Source of the DNA: Anomaloglossus baeobatrachus
Lineage: Eukaryota; Chordata; Amphibia; Anura; Aromobatidae
Assembly: GCF_048569485.1 (NCBI RefSeq)
Contig: NC_134361.1
Span: 174,589,336-174,653,335, forward strand
Reading direction: 5' to 3'
DNA length: 64,000 nt
Below, piece by piece: positions 1 through 11,750 of the stretch (position 1 is its first letter; each line of letters starts with the position of its first letter). The notes under the pieces were generated by a model that saw nothing but the letters and a program-made list of their open reading frames with translations, had not been told where the DNA came from and ran no database searches. Made by a program: the position numbers and the translations under genes.

Positions 1-569
1 CCACACCAAGCTCTTTGTATAGAATGTCTATAGACCGTGAGCTGCAATCAGCAGCAGGGAACATGTCAAACTAGTTGACATCCAACTGACCTACTCTGGC
101 CATGATAATCTCCTTAAGCTAAAACAAACATTACAGGTAAACAACTTCACACAGTATGATAAAGACCTGCTCACAGATTCCCTTTAAAACAGCAAGGAGC
201 TTTGTAACAAGTCAACTATAAGCAAAATGGGACACTAAAAACAAACAAAAAAAAATGTCCTCATTAATAAAAATTGTTGCAGAGGTGGAAATGCTATACA
301 CACCTCTCCCCCACCGTAGTCTGGGATTGCATAAGCATAATCAAACGAACTATAATAAGGGAGCAGTGATAGAAGCAGGGAGAGTAACAGCAGCGCTTTA
401 CCACAGCTTCTATCATTTCTGTTAAACAAATCATCATCAGCGGTGTGGTACTGTTATCACTCATTATGCAATGATAACAATTCCTCTGGGGGCAGAGATA
501 GAAGCTGTGGGGGGTGGCGCTGCTGTCATTTTCCCTGCTTCTATTACCACGTTCTGATGATGTCTTTTA
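1..569. other. Unassigned sequence, probably CENPI intron
   Basis: AT-rich sequence with no exon I can recognise. A scrap near 180-195, CAGATTCCCTTTAAAAC, resembles the end of the TTAAAGGGAACC MITE family seen at 1881 and 17075. Confidence 0.4.
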
Positions 570-1021
570 GACCGGGGCCACACGGGGGACTACTGCGATC
601 CTCGCATGACACTCCGCTCACGCTGGCAGCACGGTGGGAGTCGAGTGTCATTGCGACTGAGGTCCGATCATGCGATCGGACCACAGCTGCGGAGGGGCGT
701 GCCGGTGCTGCGGAGGACAGGGATTTATCTCCCTCTCTCCTCCGTAGCCGGCTATTGCCATTCTCGCCCTGCACTCGCGGTACACCAGTGTAATGCGAGT
801 GCAGTGCGATTTTTCTCTCGCCCCATAGACTTGAAGGGGTGCAAGAGAATCTAGGATCGCATTACAGTCACAGAATGCTGCGATTGTTTTCTCGGTTCGA
901 TTCGGGCTGAGAAAATAATCACTCATGGGTGCTAGCACATAGGGTAATATTGGTCCGAGTGGAATGCGATGTTTTATCGCATTCCACTCGCTCCGAATTT
1001 CATTGCCGTGTGTCTTAGGCC
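570..1021. mobile_element. MITE with TTA target duplication (452 bp)
   Basis: Flanked by TTA at 567-569 and 1022-1024. The ends GACCGGGGCCACACGGGG and the complement of CCGTGTGTCTTAGGCC are imperfect inverted repeats sharing the ACACGG core. TTA duplications point to the PIF/Harbinger group. No coding sequence. Confidence 0.55.
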
Positions 1022-1077
1022 TTACAGTGAGATGCTCTGGCGGCAAAGATAGAAGCCGAGTGCCGTCACTGCACTCA

Positions 1078-1230
1078 TCTCTCCCACAGCTTGTAACACC
1101 ATGGATCCAAGATATCTTTAGAGGGCAGAGATGAAAGAAACTTTGATAAGTGACTGCAGCGCTGACCCCTCATGATGTTTTCCAGGTGGGGTGACAGGAG
1201 CTGCAGGAAGGAGAGTGCAGCCCCAGCCTC
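1078..1230 (-). CDS. CENPI: Tentative next CENPI exon, 3' boundary unresolved
   Basis: The acceptor TTATCAG at 1231-1237 precedes a phase-0 reading that begins EAGAALSFLQLLSPHLENIM. Vertebrate CENP-I at this point reads roughly ALLSLYKFFAPALISV, giving a similar pattern of L, S, P and hydrophobic positions. The reading stays open to a TGA at 1075-1077, but I see no strong donor in it, and the part after residue 20 does not resemble CENP-I. The true exon may be shorter. A TTA-flanked MITE at 570-1021 lies just beyond. The call rests on position, phase and a weak match. Confidence 0.35.
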
Positions 1231-1435
1231 CTGATAACACTTTGTTCGAGCCAAAGTTAAATAAAAACAAACCACACATTAAGAGACTAGCAGGAAATGG
1301 AGAAGAGTTAGGCATAAAACTAGTTACAAAAGTGTTTAGGGTATTAAGATACACATTTATAGGCATTGGACCAAAGTTTAAGAATTAGATGAGCATAAAA
1401 ATAAAGAAGTTGTGCCATAATGTTGCATTTCATAC

Positions 1436-1482
1436 CGCTCTGCCCTGCAGTTGAAGTAGAGATCGGACTCTGTACACCTTCA
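1436..1482 (-). CDS. CENPI: CENPI coding exon (47 bp), V-KVYRVRSLLQLQGRA
   Basis: Part of centromere protein I, a subunit of the constitutive centromere-associated network (CENP-H/I/K/M group) at the inner kinetochore. The minus strand reads KVYRVRSLLQLQGRA. This lines up with the vertebrate CENP-I segment remembered as KPFRVRKLLDLQAKM, directly after the previous exon. The acceptor is a pyrimidine-rich stretch ending CTGACAG; the donor is GCG|GTATGA. The exon completes a codon split 1+2 with the 3013-3061 exon and ends in phase 0. It is very short, and is supported mainly by phase, splice sites and its place in a colinear series of matches. Confidence 0.75.
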
Positions 1483-1880
1483 CTGTCAGGAGTAAAATAA
1501 ATAAATGAATAAAGAGGGGTAAAACATGCGCTGAAATAGTGTCACAATCTAAAAGACTTCATATAGCCGAAGAAGCAAAATTCAGATTTTCAGTGCCCAG
1601 ATGTGGAAATCTTTACATCAACCAAAATCTTCAGACGCGAGAAAAATGGGACCGCACCGCATGTACAAAATGTAATTGGATCAACTAGTTAATATTTAGT
1701 AATCTACAGTACTGTCATCTCGCATTCAGAGAATGCTTACATAAAAAACATCATCGGTCATGAGGGTAAACCAGCAGACATATTCCAGGTGAGGTCACTC
1801 TTTCAAATGGACTCTGTCAGCACAGAATGACTGTTCATACCAAGTACAGGCGCTTGGTGCATCATGGCGGGACCAAACAT

Positions 1881-2625
1881 TTAAAGGGCACCTCTCAGGT
1901 GCAATATGCACCCATACTCACAAGCAATTCTGGGTGCATATTGCTAATCCCTGAATAACTGTCCCTGTATCTAGTAGCATAAAGAGATCTTTAGAAAAAG
2001 ACTTTCTAAAGATCCCTTAAGATATGCTAATGAGTGCAGGGACTAGTCACAAAGGCGTTATTTCCCCTGACTAGTCCACCCTCATAGCATGTTAGCACAA
2101 CCACAGGGGCGTGCTAACATGCTATTCAGTGCCCAGCATTATGAGCGGTGACGCGCGTACCTGTCTGTTGTCACCACCTCAGATGCCGGCTTTAGGGTCA
2201 ATGTGCAGAAGTCCAGGAACTTCCGGTCATGCGCACTAGACCTATCTGAACACAGGATGTGTATACCCAGCTTCATAGTGAGCATGACTGGAAGTGTCGG
2301 GACTTCTGATCATACGCACTGTGCCAAAAGCCGGTGTCTGAGAGGTGGTGACAATGGACACAGGTACGCACATCATCGCTGATGACGCTGGGCAATGGGC
2401 ATTGAATAGCATGTTAGTACGCCCCTGTGGTTGTGCTAACATGCTAAGAGGGCAGACTAGTCGGGGGATATAACGCCCTTGCGACTAGTCCCTCCGCTCA
2501 TTAACATATCAAAGAATTTTAGAAATACTTTTCCTAAAAAATCTCTTTATCTATGCTACTAAATACAGGGACAGTTAGGCAAGGATTAGATATATGCACG
2601 CAGAATTGCTTGTGGTTCCCTTTAA
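1881..2625. mobile_element. Palindromic MITE, TTAAAGGG ends (745 bp)
   Basis: The ends are TTAAAGGGCACC and GGTTCCCTTTAA. Inside, paired inverted segments (the AACCACAGGGGCGTGCTAA block against its complement near 2420, the GACTAGTC blocks) show that the two halves fold onto each other. It lies in a CENPI intron. The same kind of ends occur at 17075-17701. Confidence 0.65.
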
Positions 2626-3012
2626 GTGCACCATCTCACCTGCTTGTTTTCTCTCCATCTCCCTTCTCCCCTTTGATTGACAGCTCTGGCTTCATAGAGC
2701 CAGAGAAGGGTGGAGATAGAGGGAAAAAAAGCAAGAGGGAAGGTGCACTTCCATGTTTGGCCCTGCCCTGATGCACCGAGCGCCTGTGCTTGGTTGGAAC
2801 AGTCATTCCATTAACTCTACACATCAATTAGTAAGAATACCTGCCTGTAAACCTCATGAAGATATTACATAGTTGACATGTTTATTAGTCACCCAACTGA
2901 TTTAAAAAAAAAAAAATGGTTTTAGTACAGTGATGGGAACTGAACAAATAAACATTGAGTTACCATAGCTAATTAAATACATACACATCCAAAACAATCA
3001 TTTTCCCCTTAC

Positions 3013-3061
3013 CATGCTCCTTTTTGGTTATCAGGTAAAGCAGGTGACATAAAATCGGACA
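3013..3061 (-). CDS. CENPI: CENPI coding exon (49 bp), CPILCHLLYLITKKEH
   Basis: The minus strand reads CPILCHLLYLITKKEH plus one base. Vertebrate CENP-I has CPYVCHLLYLLTKKEN at the same place, right after the segment encoded by the 16380-16487 exon. The acceptor is CATCCCGACAG and the donor is CATG|GTAAGG, a strong consensus. It starts in phase 0 and ends one base into a codon, as the next exon requires. The intron upstream of it (3062-16379) is 13.3 kb and holds a DIRS element, a 2.5 kb palindrome and several MITEs. Confidence 0.88.
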
Positions 3062-3240
3062 CTGTCGGGATGAAGAAGGAAACGTTAAAAAACAACTATT
3101 TCATCCATAAAACACCAATCAAAACTACAATGACCTGATTAGCTGACCTGCAAAAACTGCTTCCTCCATCCCAGCACAGTGGCAGGAGGGATGGGTACAC
3201 TGAGAATACCAGGAAAATTGCCTGTGTGCTGGGCACATAA

Positions 3241-3665
3241 TACTGTGTTTCCCCCAAAATAAGACAGTGTGTTATATGATTTTGGGCTACAAAAGATGAG
3301 CTAGGGCTTATTTTCAGGGGATGTTTTATATTTTGCTGTCAGTGATTAGGTTGCCAGTTATTGAAAAATGAATATTCACCCCCTTTGCCGGCCCATAATA
3401 TGTATGTTGCTGTAAGCCCTGGAGGTTTATAGGGTAGGCAGGGTGAATATTCATTCCATTAACTAGCCGGCATGTGACTATAAACTTCTGGGGTTTAGAG
3501 GAACATACACCAATAAACGTTACATATCCTGAAAGGGCTGCCCAAGCCCTATTTCAGAATACTATTAGTATGATCTGCAACTAGGGCTTATTTTTGGAGT
3601 AGGGCTTATATTTTAAGCATAGTCCAAAAATTCCTACTAGGGCTTATTTTCGGGGAAACAAAGTA
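3241..3665. mobile_element. MITE with GTTTCCCC...GGGGAAAC ends
   Basis: TACTGTGTTTCCCCC at the left and GGGGAAACAAAGTA at the right form an inverted repeat of about 22 bp with a TA at each end. ATAAGAC-like and GGGCTTATTTT blocks follow inside. This is a common vertebrate non-autonomous DNA transposon with TA duplications. Confidence 0.65.
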
Positions 3666-3767
3666 TGCTGAGGGTTTAACAGATTACAAGGTTGCAATCT
3701 GGGACATAGGTGAAGGGGTAGAAATTTTAGGAAGGAGGAAATGTGTGTGAAGCGGTGTATCCATTTT

Positions 3768-4482
3768 CAGCTGGACTGTGTGAGTCTCAGGGTGGTGCTT
3801 TGTAGTGTGTAGACACTGAGGACAGCTGGACTGTGTGAGTCTCAGGGTGGTGCTTTATAGTGTGTAGACACTGAGGACAGCTGGACTGTGTGAGTCTCAG
3901 GGTGGTGCTTTGTAGTGTGTAGACACTGAGGACAGCTGGACTGTGTGAGTCTCAGGGTGGTGCTTTGTAGTGTGTAGACACTGAGGACAGCTGGACTGTG
4001 TGAGTCTCAGGGTGGTGCTTTGTAGTGTGTAGACACTGAGGACAGCTGGACTGTGTGAGTCTCAGGGTGGTGCTTTGTAGTGTGTAGACACTGAGGACAG
4101 CTGGACTGTGTGAGTCTCAGGGTGGTGCTTTGTAGTGTGTAGACACTGAAAACAGCTGGACTGTGTGAGTCTCAGGGTGGTGCTTTGTAGTGTGTAGACA
4201 CTGAGGACAGCTGGACTGTGTGAGTCTCAGGGTGGTGCTTTGTAGTGTGTAGACACTGAAAACAGCTGGACTGTGTGAGTCTCAGGGTGGTGCTTTGTAG
4301 TGTGTAGACACTAAGGACAGCTGGACTGTGTGAGTCTCAGGGTGGTGCTTTGTAGTGTGTAGACACTGAGGACAGCTGGACTGTGTGAGTCTCAGGGTGG
4401 TGCTTTGTAGTGTGTAGACACTGAGGACAGCTGGACTGTGTGAGTCTCAGGGTGGTGCTTTGTAGTGTGCAGACACTGAGGA
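3768..4482. repeat. Minisatellite, 55-bp unit, about 13 copies
   Basis: The unit starts CAGCTGGACTGTGTGAG and recurs exactly every 55 bp from 3768 to 4428. Copies differ by only one or two bases (for example CTGAAAACAG variants at two places), so the array is young or homogenised. It is intronic in CENPI. Confidence 0.95.
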
Positions 4483-4486
4483 TGGG

Positions 4487-5204
4487 ACTGTGAATTGTGG
4501 GCCGGATAGCCCTTTGCCTCTCGGGAAAGGTAGTCTAGAGACACAGAGGGAGACCCAATAGGACATTCAGGATGTGAACAATAACAAACTATACAGAAGT
4601 CTCCAGGGGACTGAAGAAGAGCTAACAAATGAGAATAAGAGCTAATGGTGCTTGGGAACTCATTACAGAGACAGACAGTCTTTTTTTCTATATAGTCAGA
4701 AAATAGACATCATTGGAAAGGTTTTATTCCAGTTACAGTACTATCCCATGAGGTAGTAATGGACGGCAGTGCCCAATGGTACAAATTTAATAAAGGACTG
4801 GATGCTAACACATAGCTTCAAGGGTTAGCAATAGGTAGAGGGAAAGTTTCTCAACACTCAACGGTCTTGAGTCAAAGTATGCACACGATTTGGGTTTTAT
4901 CGAGTTTTCAAACCTAGCTCTATGACCTAGAGCAAACCTGGGCAATGTGAAGCCCAGAGGCCACATATTGCCCTTGGCTGTACCAGACCGGCCCAAGACA
5001 GGTGAAGGGTTGCAGGATGCAGATAGCAGTGGATACATTTGTGAAGGACTGAGTCGCTGGCTCCTATTTCCACCAATCAGTGTGTGCGACTGAGACAGCA
5101 CACGTGATGTAGTCACTAAAACATGAAGAGTCAGAGTACCGGAGACTGGAGCAGAGCTCCGGGGAATGGGAGAGAGGTGAGTATGGGATGTGTGCCTGGA
5201 TAAA
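4487..5204. other. Stretch without recognisable genes
   Basis: Mixed sequence between two tandem arrays in the large CENPI intron. A piece around 4915-5100 (GGCCACATATTG..., CCGGCCCAAGACAGG) looks like an old repeat, but I cannot name it. Confidence 0.4.
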
Positions 5205-5740
5205 GGGTGCTAAGTGAGGGCTCATACTGAATATAGGAAGACTATGTGGGGGCTCATACTGTATATAAGGGATTATGTGGGGTTATCACACTATATATAA
5301 GAGGCTCATACTGTACATAGAGGGCTATGTGGGAAACCTACTGTATATAGGGGGCTGAGAGATTTCATACTGTATATAAGGAGCTATGTGGGGGCTTATA
5401 TGGTATATAGGGATACTGTGTGATGGCTCCTACTTTATCGAAAGAGGCTATGTGACGGCTCATACAGTATATATAGGGGCTAGGTGTGGGCTCATATTGT
5501 ATGTAGGGGGCTCATACTGTACATAGAGGGACTGTGTGGGGGTTCATACTTGAGATAGGGGGACGGTGGGGGCTCATACTGTATGTATAGGGGCTAGGTG
5601 TGGGTCACATTGTATGTAAGGGGGGCTCATATTGTATGCAGGGGGACTGTGTGGGGGTTCATACAGTATATATAGGGGCTATCTGGGGGCTCATACTGTA
5701 TATACTGTAGGGGGCTGTGTGCGGACAGTATATAGGATGT
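5205..5740. repeat. Degenerate minisatellite (GGGGGCTCATACTGTATATA type)
   Basis: Units of roughly 35-50 bp built from GGGCTCATACTGTATATAGG and GGCTATGTGGG recur about twelve times with many differences. The array is old and irregular. Confidence 0.75.
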
Positions 5741-5751
5741 TATCAGCACAC

Positions 5752-6606
5752 TTAAAGATGTCTTCCACTGCTAGTTTCACCCCCTTTCATATGTCCTAGC
5801 TCTATCAATTTTCTAACATACTTTTATTACCTGCCCTGCTCCTGTAAGCTTATCTCTATGTGGGCCATCTGATCTTCTGTTGTGATTTTGGCTCTGCTGC
5901 TTCTGATCTGACACTGGAATCGGACAAATAGAGTAACACACGTCATTGGTAGGGAGCGGGCTACCTTTCAGTGAGTGACAGCAGTCTGAGCACGTATGCT
6001 CACATCAGACGTCACTCTTTCTGTCTGTATCATGCAGATGCTTTGGAGGGTCGCCATTCAGCTGACAAGCACTGGGATGTGCTACTGATCATTAGAAAGC
6101 ATATCACAGGGCTTGTCAGCTGAAGAAACGGCACTTCAAAGCTTCAGCAGGATCGAGGTAGAGGAGAGGAAAGCCTGATCTGAGCTCAGTCATGCGTGGC
6201 GAAGGCTGACTTTGCCAATGATCTGAAGTGCCGTTTCTTCAGCTGACAAGCCCTGTGATATGCTTTCTAATGATCAGTAGCACATCACAGCGCTTGTCAG
6301 CTGAAGGTATGACACTTCAGATCCAGGCAGAGGAGGAGAGCAAAGTCTGATGTGAGCATGCATGCCCAGGCTGCTGTCACTCATGGACAGGTAGCCCCGT
6401 CCCTGTCAATAATGTGCACTGCTCAGGTCATCCGATTCCAGTTTCCAGATAGGAAAAAGCAGAGCCAGAATTACAACAAAAGATCAGATGACCCACATAG
6501 AAATGAGCAAACAGGAGCAGGGCAAGTAAAAGAAGACTATTACAAAATTGATAGTAAGAGTAAGGACATATGAAAGGGCTGAAATTAAAAGGTGGAAAAC
6601 CTCTTA
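5752..6606. mobile_element. Palindromic MITE (about 855 bp)
   Basis: The two halves are inverted copies: CTTGTCAGCTGAAGAAACGG in the left half has its complement near 6235, and the outer parts (GATCTTCTGTTGTGATTTTG, left) pair with 6455-6495. The ends TTAAAGATGTCTTCCACT and the complement of AGGTGGAAAACCTCTTA match. No ORF of note. Confidence 0.65.
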
Positions 6607-6717
6607 TTGAGCTCAGTATTAAGTGATACAATTAATATAAAATAATAATTATATGTTGATATTAATATTGAGCAGAAGTACCATGTTTTTTTGTGTTATA
6701 AGACACACTTTTCCTAA

Positions 6718-9244
6718 GGCCCCCTTCACACGTCCGTGATACACGTGCGTGTTTGGTCCGTTTCCGTATATACCGGAGACACGGCCAAACGTGCACCAAT
6801 GTTAATCTATGATTGTGGTCACACGTCCGTTATTTCATTATGTCCGTGTGTGCGTGTCCGTGATCCGTATGTGTTTGCGTTTGGCACGGATGCATGTCCG
6901 TTATCTGCACGGAGCACGCACACGTGGACACAATGAAAGTCTATGGGTATGTGCACACACGTTAGTAAACACGTATGCATATACCTATAGTCCGTGTCCG
7001 TTTGGTGTTTTTATTTCTAGTGATGTCGGCTATTCTTTCTATTTCTGTGTATGTCGGTCAATCTCCCTGAGTCCGTCGGTCAGTCTCTCTGTCGGTCTCT
7101 CTGTCTGTCTGTCCCTCTAGCTGTCTGTCGGTCAGTTTCCCCCCCTCTCTCATACTTACCGTTCCCCGATCTCCAGCGCAGCGCTGCACGGCATTCACAC
7201 TGCTGCGGCGGCTTTTACTATTTTGAAAAAGCCGGCCGCCCATTAAACAATCTCCTATTCCCTGCTTTCCCCGCCCACCGGCGCCTATGATTGGTTGCAG
7301 TGAGACACGCCCCCACACTGAGTGACAGGTGTCACACTGCACCCAATCACAGCAGCCGGTGGGCGTGTCTACACTGTGCAGTAAAATAAATAAATAAATA
7401 ATTAAAAAAAAACGGCGTGCGGTTCCCCCCAATTTTAATGCCAGCCAGATAAAGCCATACGGCTGAAGGCTGGTATTCTCAGGATGGGGAGCCCCACGTT
7501 ATGGGGAGCCCCCCACCCTAACAATATCAGTCAGCAGCCGCCCAGAATTGCCGCATACATTATATGCGACAGTTCTGGGGCTGTACCCGGCTCTTCCCGA
7601 TTTGCCCTGGTGCTTTGGCAAATCGGGGTAATAAGGAGTTATTGGCAGCCCATAGCTGCCAATAAGTCCTAGATTAATCATGTCAGGCGTCTATGAGACA
7701 CCTTCCATGATTAATCTGTAAATTACAGTAAATAAACACACACACCAGAAAAAATCCTTTATTAGAAATAAAAACACACACATATTCCCTGGTTCACCAC
7801 TTTAATCATCCCCGAAAAAGCCCTCCATGTCCGGCGTCATCCAGGATGCTCCAGCGTCGCATCCAGCGCTGCTGCATGGAGGTGACCGGAGCTGCAGCAG
7901 ACACAGCCGCTCCGGTCACCTCCACGCAGCTAATGAAGACAGCCGCGCGATCAGCTGAGCGGTCACTGAGGTTACCCGCAGCCACCGCTGCATCCACCGC
8001 TGGATCCAGTGACAGCGGGTAACCTCTGTGACAGCTCAGCTGATCGCACGGCTGTCTTCATTAGCTGCGTGGAGGTGACCGGAGCGGCTGTGTCTGCTGC
8101 AGCTCCTGTCACCTCCATGCAGCAGCGCTGGATGCGACGCTGGAGCATCCTGGGTGACGCCGGACATGGAGGGCTTTTTCGGGGATGATTAAAGTGGTGA
8201 ACCAGGGAATGTGTGTGTGTTTTTATTTCTAATAAAGTATTTTTTCTGGTGTGTGTGTTTATTTACTGTAATTTACAGATTAATCATGGAGGGTGTCTCA
8301 TAGACGCCTGACATGATTAATCTAGGACTTATTGGCAGCTATGGGCTGCCAATAACTCCTTATTACCCCGATTTGCCAAAGCACCAGGGCAAATCGGGAA
8401 GAGCCGGGTACAGCCCCAGAACTGTCGCATATAATGTATGCGGCAATTCTGGGCGGCTGCTGACTGATATTGTTAGGGTGGGGGGCTCCCCATAACGTGG
8501 AGCTCCCCATCCTGAGAATACCAGCCTTCAGCCGTATGGCTTTATCTGGCTGGCATTAAAATTGGGGGGAACCGCACGCCGTTTTTTTTTAATTATTTAT
8601 TTATTTATTTTACTGCACAGTATAGACACGCCCACCGGCTGCTGTGATTGGGTGCAGTGTGACACCTGTCACTCAGCGTGGGGGCGTGTCTCACTGTAAC
8701 CAATCATAGGCGCCGGTGGGCGGGGAAAGCAGGGAATAGGAGATTGTTTAATGAGCGGCCGGCTTTTTCAAAATAGTAAAAGCCGCCGCAGCAGTGTGAA
8801 TGCCGTGCAGCGCCGGTGATCGGGGATCGGTGAGTATGAAAGAGGGGGGGACACTTCAGTCACTCGGGGGATTAGCGGTCACCGGTGAATCCTTCACAGG
8901 TGACCGCTAATCAGTACTCGACACAGACAGAGCCGCGGTATGAGGATGAAGTCGGGTGAAGTTCACCCGAGTTCATTCTCATCGCGCAACTCTGTTTGCT
9001 GTCAGCCGACATTTATAAACGACATTGTGCATCACACACACGGACATTACACACGGACATTACACGTACACATACACGTTAATTCCACACGCACACACGG
9101 ACGTTCTGCACACAAACACGGCTAGCATACGCAATTCACACAGGTGCCACACGGACCATAAAAACGGACACAAAAACGGGACACGGACCCGAAAAACGGC
9201 CCGTAACACACGTGCGTGTTTTTCACGGACGTGTGAAGGGGGCC
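6718..9244. mobile_element. 2.5 kb palindromic foldback element, TAA duplication
   Basis: TAA at 6715-6717 and 9245-9247 flanks ends GGCCCCCTTCACACGTCCGTG and its complement. Inside, 7142 to about 7990 is the inverted copy of about 8010 to 8850. The arms are nearly identical: a 60-codon stretch at 7499-7681 minus recurs unchanged at 8313-8495 plus. The TWA duplication and ends suggest a PIF/Harbinger-mobilised non-autonomous element. It carries the core module also seen at 35754, 47800 and 52251. The near identity of the arms suggests youth or gene conversion. Confidence 0.8.
7142..8850. repeat. Long inverted repeat, arms about 850 bp
   Basis: Near-perfect arms meet around 8000 with only a short loop (near ACCGCTGGATCCAGTGACAG). 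Each arm contains an AATAAA-like block, the ATTAATCATG block and a GATTGGTTGCAGTGAGACAC-type block. It could extrude as a very large hairpin. Confidence 0.9.
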
Positions 9245-10345
9245 TAACAAAAATTTGGTAGGAAAGTGAGGGGTGGGTCTTATAATCTGAATGTAGCTTA
9301 CCGGGGTGGTGAAGAGGGGTCAAAAGAGGCCGGGGGTATGCTGCGGCGGCTGTGCAGGGGCTGCAGCGGCTGGACTGGCGCAGGAGGCCGGGGCAGTGAG
9401 GTCTTCAAACGGTGGCGCGTTTGCAGATAGAGCTCTTGGTTCAAGCTCTCATCTGCACCTGACCCGCCTCCGGGCTACTGATCTCCCAGCAGCGGACTTT
9501 AGGAAAATGGCACTTGGAGGTGGCGCTTGCACAGATGAGATCTCGGTGCCATTTTTTTGAAGCCCTCACCGCCCGCAGCCAGAGTCCAAGCATGTCTGCT
9601 CCAGCACCAGGACGTCTGCCCCAGCACCAGAATGTCTGCACCAGGACGTCTGCCCCTGCACCAAGACGTCTGCCAGTGCACCAGGATGGCTGCCCAAGCC
9701 CCAGCACAGCTGCCCGAGCCCCAGCCTCTGCCGCAGCCCCAGCACAGCCTACAGTTTCTGGAACACCCACCGTCCCTGCCTCCTGTGACTCCACTTCACC
9801 ACCGATGTGGCCCCCTCCGGTAAGACACCACCGGATTATAAAACGGACCCATTTTTTCACCTTTTCTTTTTATTCTGAATTTGGGGTGTATCTTATAATT
9901 CGGTGCATCTTTTAAACCAAAAAATACAGTAATTTCAGCCTATTGGCCTCCACACTAGTCTTGGTCCCTTATGTGGTCCGTTGGGAAAATTAACTGCCCA
10001 ACCCTAGACTAGAGGATGGAAAGAAGGGAATTTTGTTTACTTACCGTAAATTCCTTTTCTTCTAGCTCCAATTGGGAGACCCAGACAGTGGGTGTATAGC
10101 TACTGCCTCTGGAGGCCGCACAAAGAACTACACTTAAAAGTGTAAGGCCCCTCCCCTTCTGGCTATACACCCTCCCGTAGGAGTACGGATTCCTCAGTTT
10201 TAGTACCAAAGCAAGAAGGAGGAAAGCCAATAACAGTTTCAAAAACAAATTCAATCCGATAACTAGATCGGAGAACTTAAGAAACAACGTGAACAACATG
10301 TGCACCCGAAAAAACGAAACCCTAAAAACAGATAGGGCGGGTGCT

Positions 10346-10443
10346 GGGTCTCCCAATTGGAGCTAGAAGAAAAGGAATTTACGGTAAGTAAACAAAATTC
10401 CCTTCTTCTTTTTCGCTCCTAATTGGGAGACCCAGACAGTGGG
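10346..10443. repeat. DIRS internal complementary region
   Basis: The first half is the inverted copy of the outer left end (about 10022-10076); the second half matches the end of the right terminal repeat (about 16224-16254). This arrangement is diagnostic for DIRS elements. Confidence 0.85.
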
Positions 10444-10510
10444 ACGTCCAAAAGCAGTCCCTGGGTGGGTAAAAAGATACCACATGAACGGGCTGTCATA
10501 CAGCCTCTTC

Positions 10511-11750
10511 CTACAGGTGGGCCACCGCCGCCTGAAGGACCCGTCTACCTAGGCTGGCGTCTGCCGAAGCGTAGGTATGCACTTGATAGTGTTTGGTAAA
10601 CGTGTGCAGACTCGACCAGGTAGCCGCCTGGCACACTTGCTGAGCCGTAGCCTGATGCCTCAACGCCCAGGACGCACCAACGGCTCTGGTAGAATGGGCC
10701 TTCAGTCCAGATGGAATCTGAAGCCCAGCAGAACGGTATGTGTGAAGAATTGGTTCCTTGATCCACCGCGCCAGGGTGGATTTGGAAGCTTGCGATCCCT
10801 TATGCTGACCAGCGACTAGGACAAAGAGCGCATCCGAACGGCGTAGAGGCGCCGTGCGAGAAATGTAAATCCTGAGTGCTCTCACCAGGTCCAACAGATG
10901 TAAACCCTTTTCAAATTGGTGAACTGGATGCGGACACAAAGATGGCAAAGTGATATCCTGATTGAGATGAAAGGAAGAAACCACCTTGGGAGAAAACTCT
11001 GGAATTGGACGCAGTACTACCTTGTCTTGGTGAAACACCAGGAAGGGAGATTTGCAAGATAACGCCGCCAGCTCGGACACTCTTCGAAGAGATGTGACCG
11101 CTACAAGAAAAACTACCTTTTGTGAAAGCCGAGAAAGGGGAACCTCTTTCAAGGGCTCGAAAGGCGGCTTTTGAAGAGCAAGGAGAACCTTGTTCAGATC
11201 CCAGGGTTCCAATGGCCGTCTGTAAGGAGGAACGATATGACAAACTCCTTGGAGAAACGTGCGTACTTTAGAAAGCTGTGCCAAGCGCTTCTGAAAGAAT
11301 ACGGATAACGCGGAGACTTGACCCTTAAGCGAGCTAAGGGACAAACCTTTTTCCAACCCAGACTGCAGGAAGGAAAGAAAAATTGGCAATGCAAATGGCC
11401 AGGGAGAAAACCCTTGAGCCAAGCACCACGCTAAGAATATCTTCCACGTCCTGTGATAGATCTTAGCTGAGGATGGTTTTCTAGCCTGTCTCATTGTGGC
11501 AACAACTCCCTGAGATAAACCTGAGGCCGCTAGGATCCAGGACTCAATGGCCACACAGTCAGGTTCAGGGCCGCAGAATTCAGATGGAAAAACGGCCCTT
11601 GAGACAGCAGATCTGGACGGTCTGGTAGTGCCCACGGTTGGCCTACCGTGAGATGCCACAGATCCGGGTACCACGACCTTCTTGGCCAATTTGGAGCGAC
11701 GAGTATGGCTCGCTGGCAGTCGGACTTGATTTTCCGGAGAACTCTGGGTA
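10511..11750 (-). CDS. DIRS tyrosine recombinase ORF (recombinase part)
   Basis: This part shows the tyrosine-recombinase signature: TSLRRVSEL (first Arg), KAHSTRAVGASWAL (His-x-x-Arg) and FTKHYQV (nucleophile Tyr). The frame remains open further upstream to 13366, where it overlaps the reverse transcriptase ORF; whether that upstream part is translated cannot be told. The enzyme replaces the integrase of LTR elements. Confidence 0.88.

Larger units (their letters stand above)
6681..9929. mobile_element. TA-flanked MITE (TTATAAGAC family) split by a foldback element
   Basis: The left end CCATGTTTTTTTGTGTTATA and the right-end complement CTGTATTTTTTGGTTTAAAA form an inverted repeat, with TA on each side. 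It is related to the element at 36075-37567, whose ends are CCGTATTTTTCGC. A younger 2.5 kb palindromic element interrupts it at 6718. The right part (9248-9929) has tandem CACCAGGACGTCTGC units at 9600-9700. Confidence 0.65.

Noticed and set aside
3768-4482. CRISPR-like regular repeat spacing
   Set aside because: Units are contiguous without unique spacers, and the host is a vertebrate; it is a minisatellite.
7499-8495. Repeated 60-62 codon frame (MINLGLIGSYGLPITPYYPD)
   Set aside because: Identical in both palindrome arms and decayed at 37840; also open on the opposite strand. More likely non-coding element sequence than a peptide gene.
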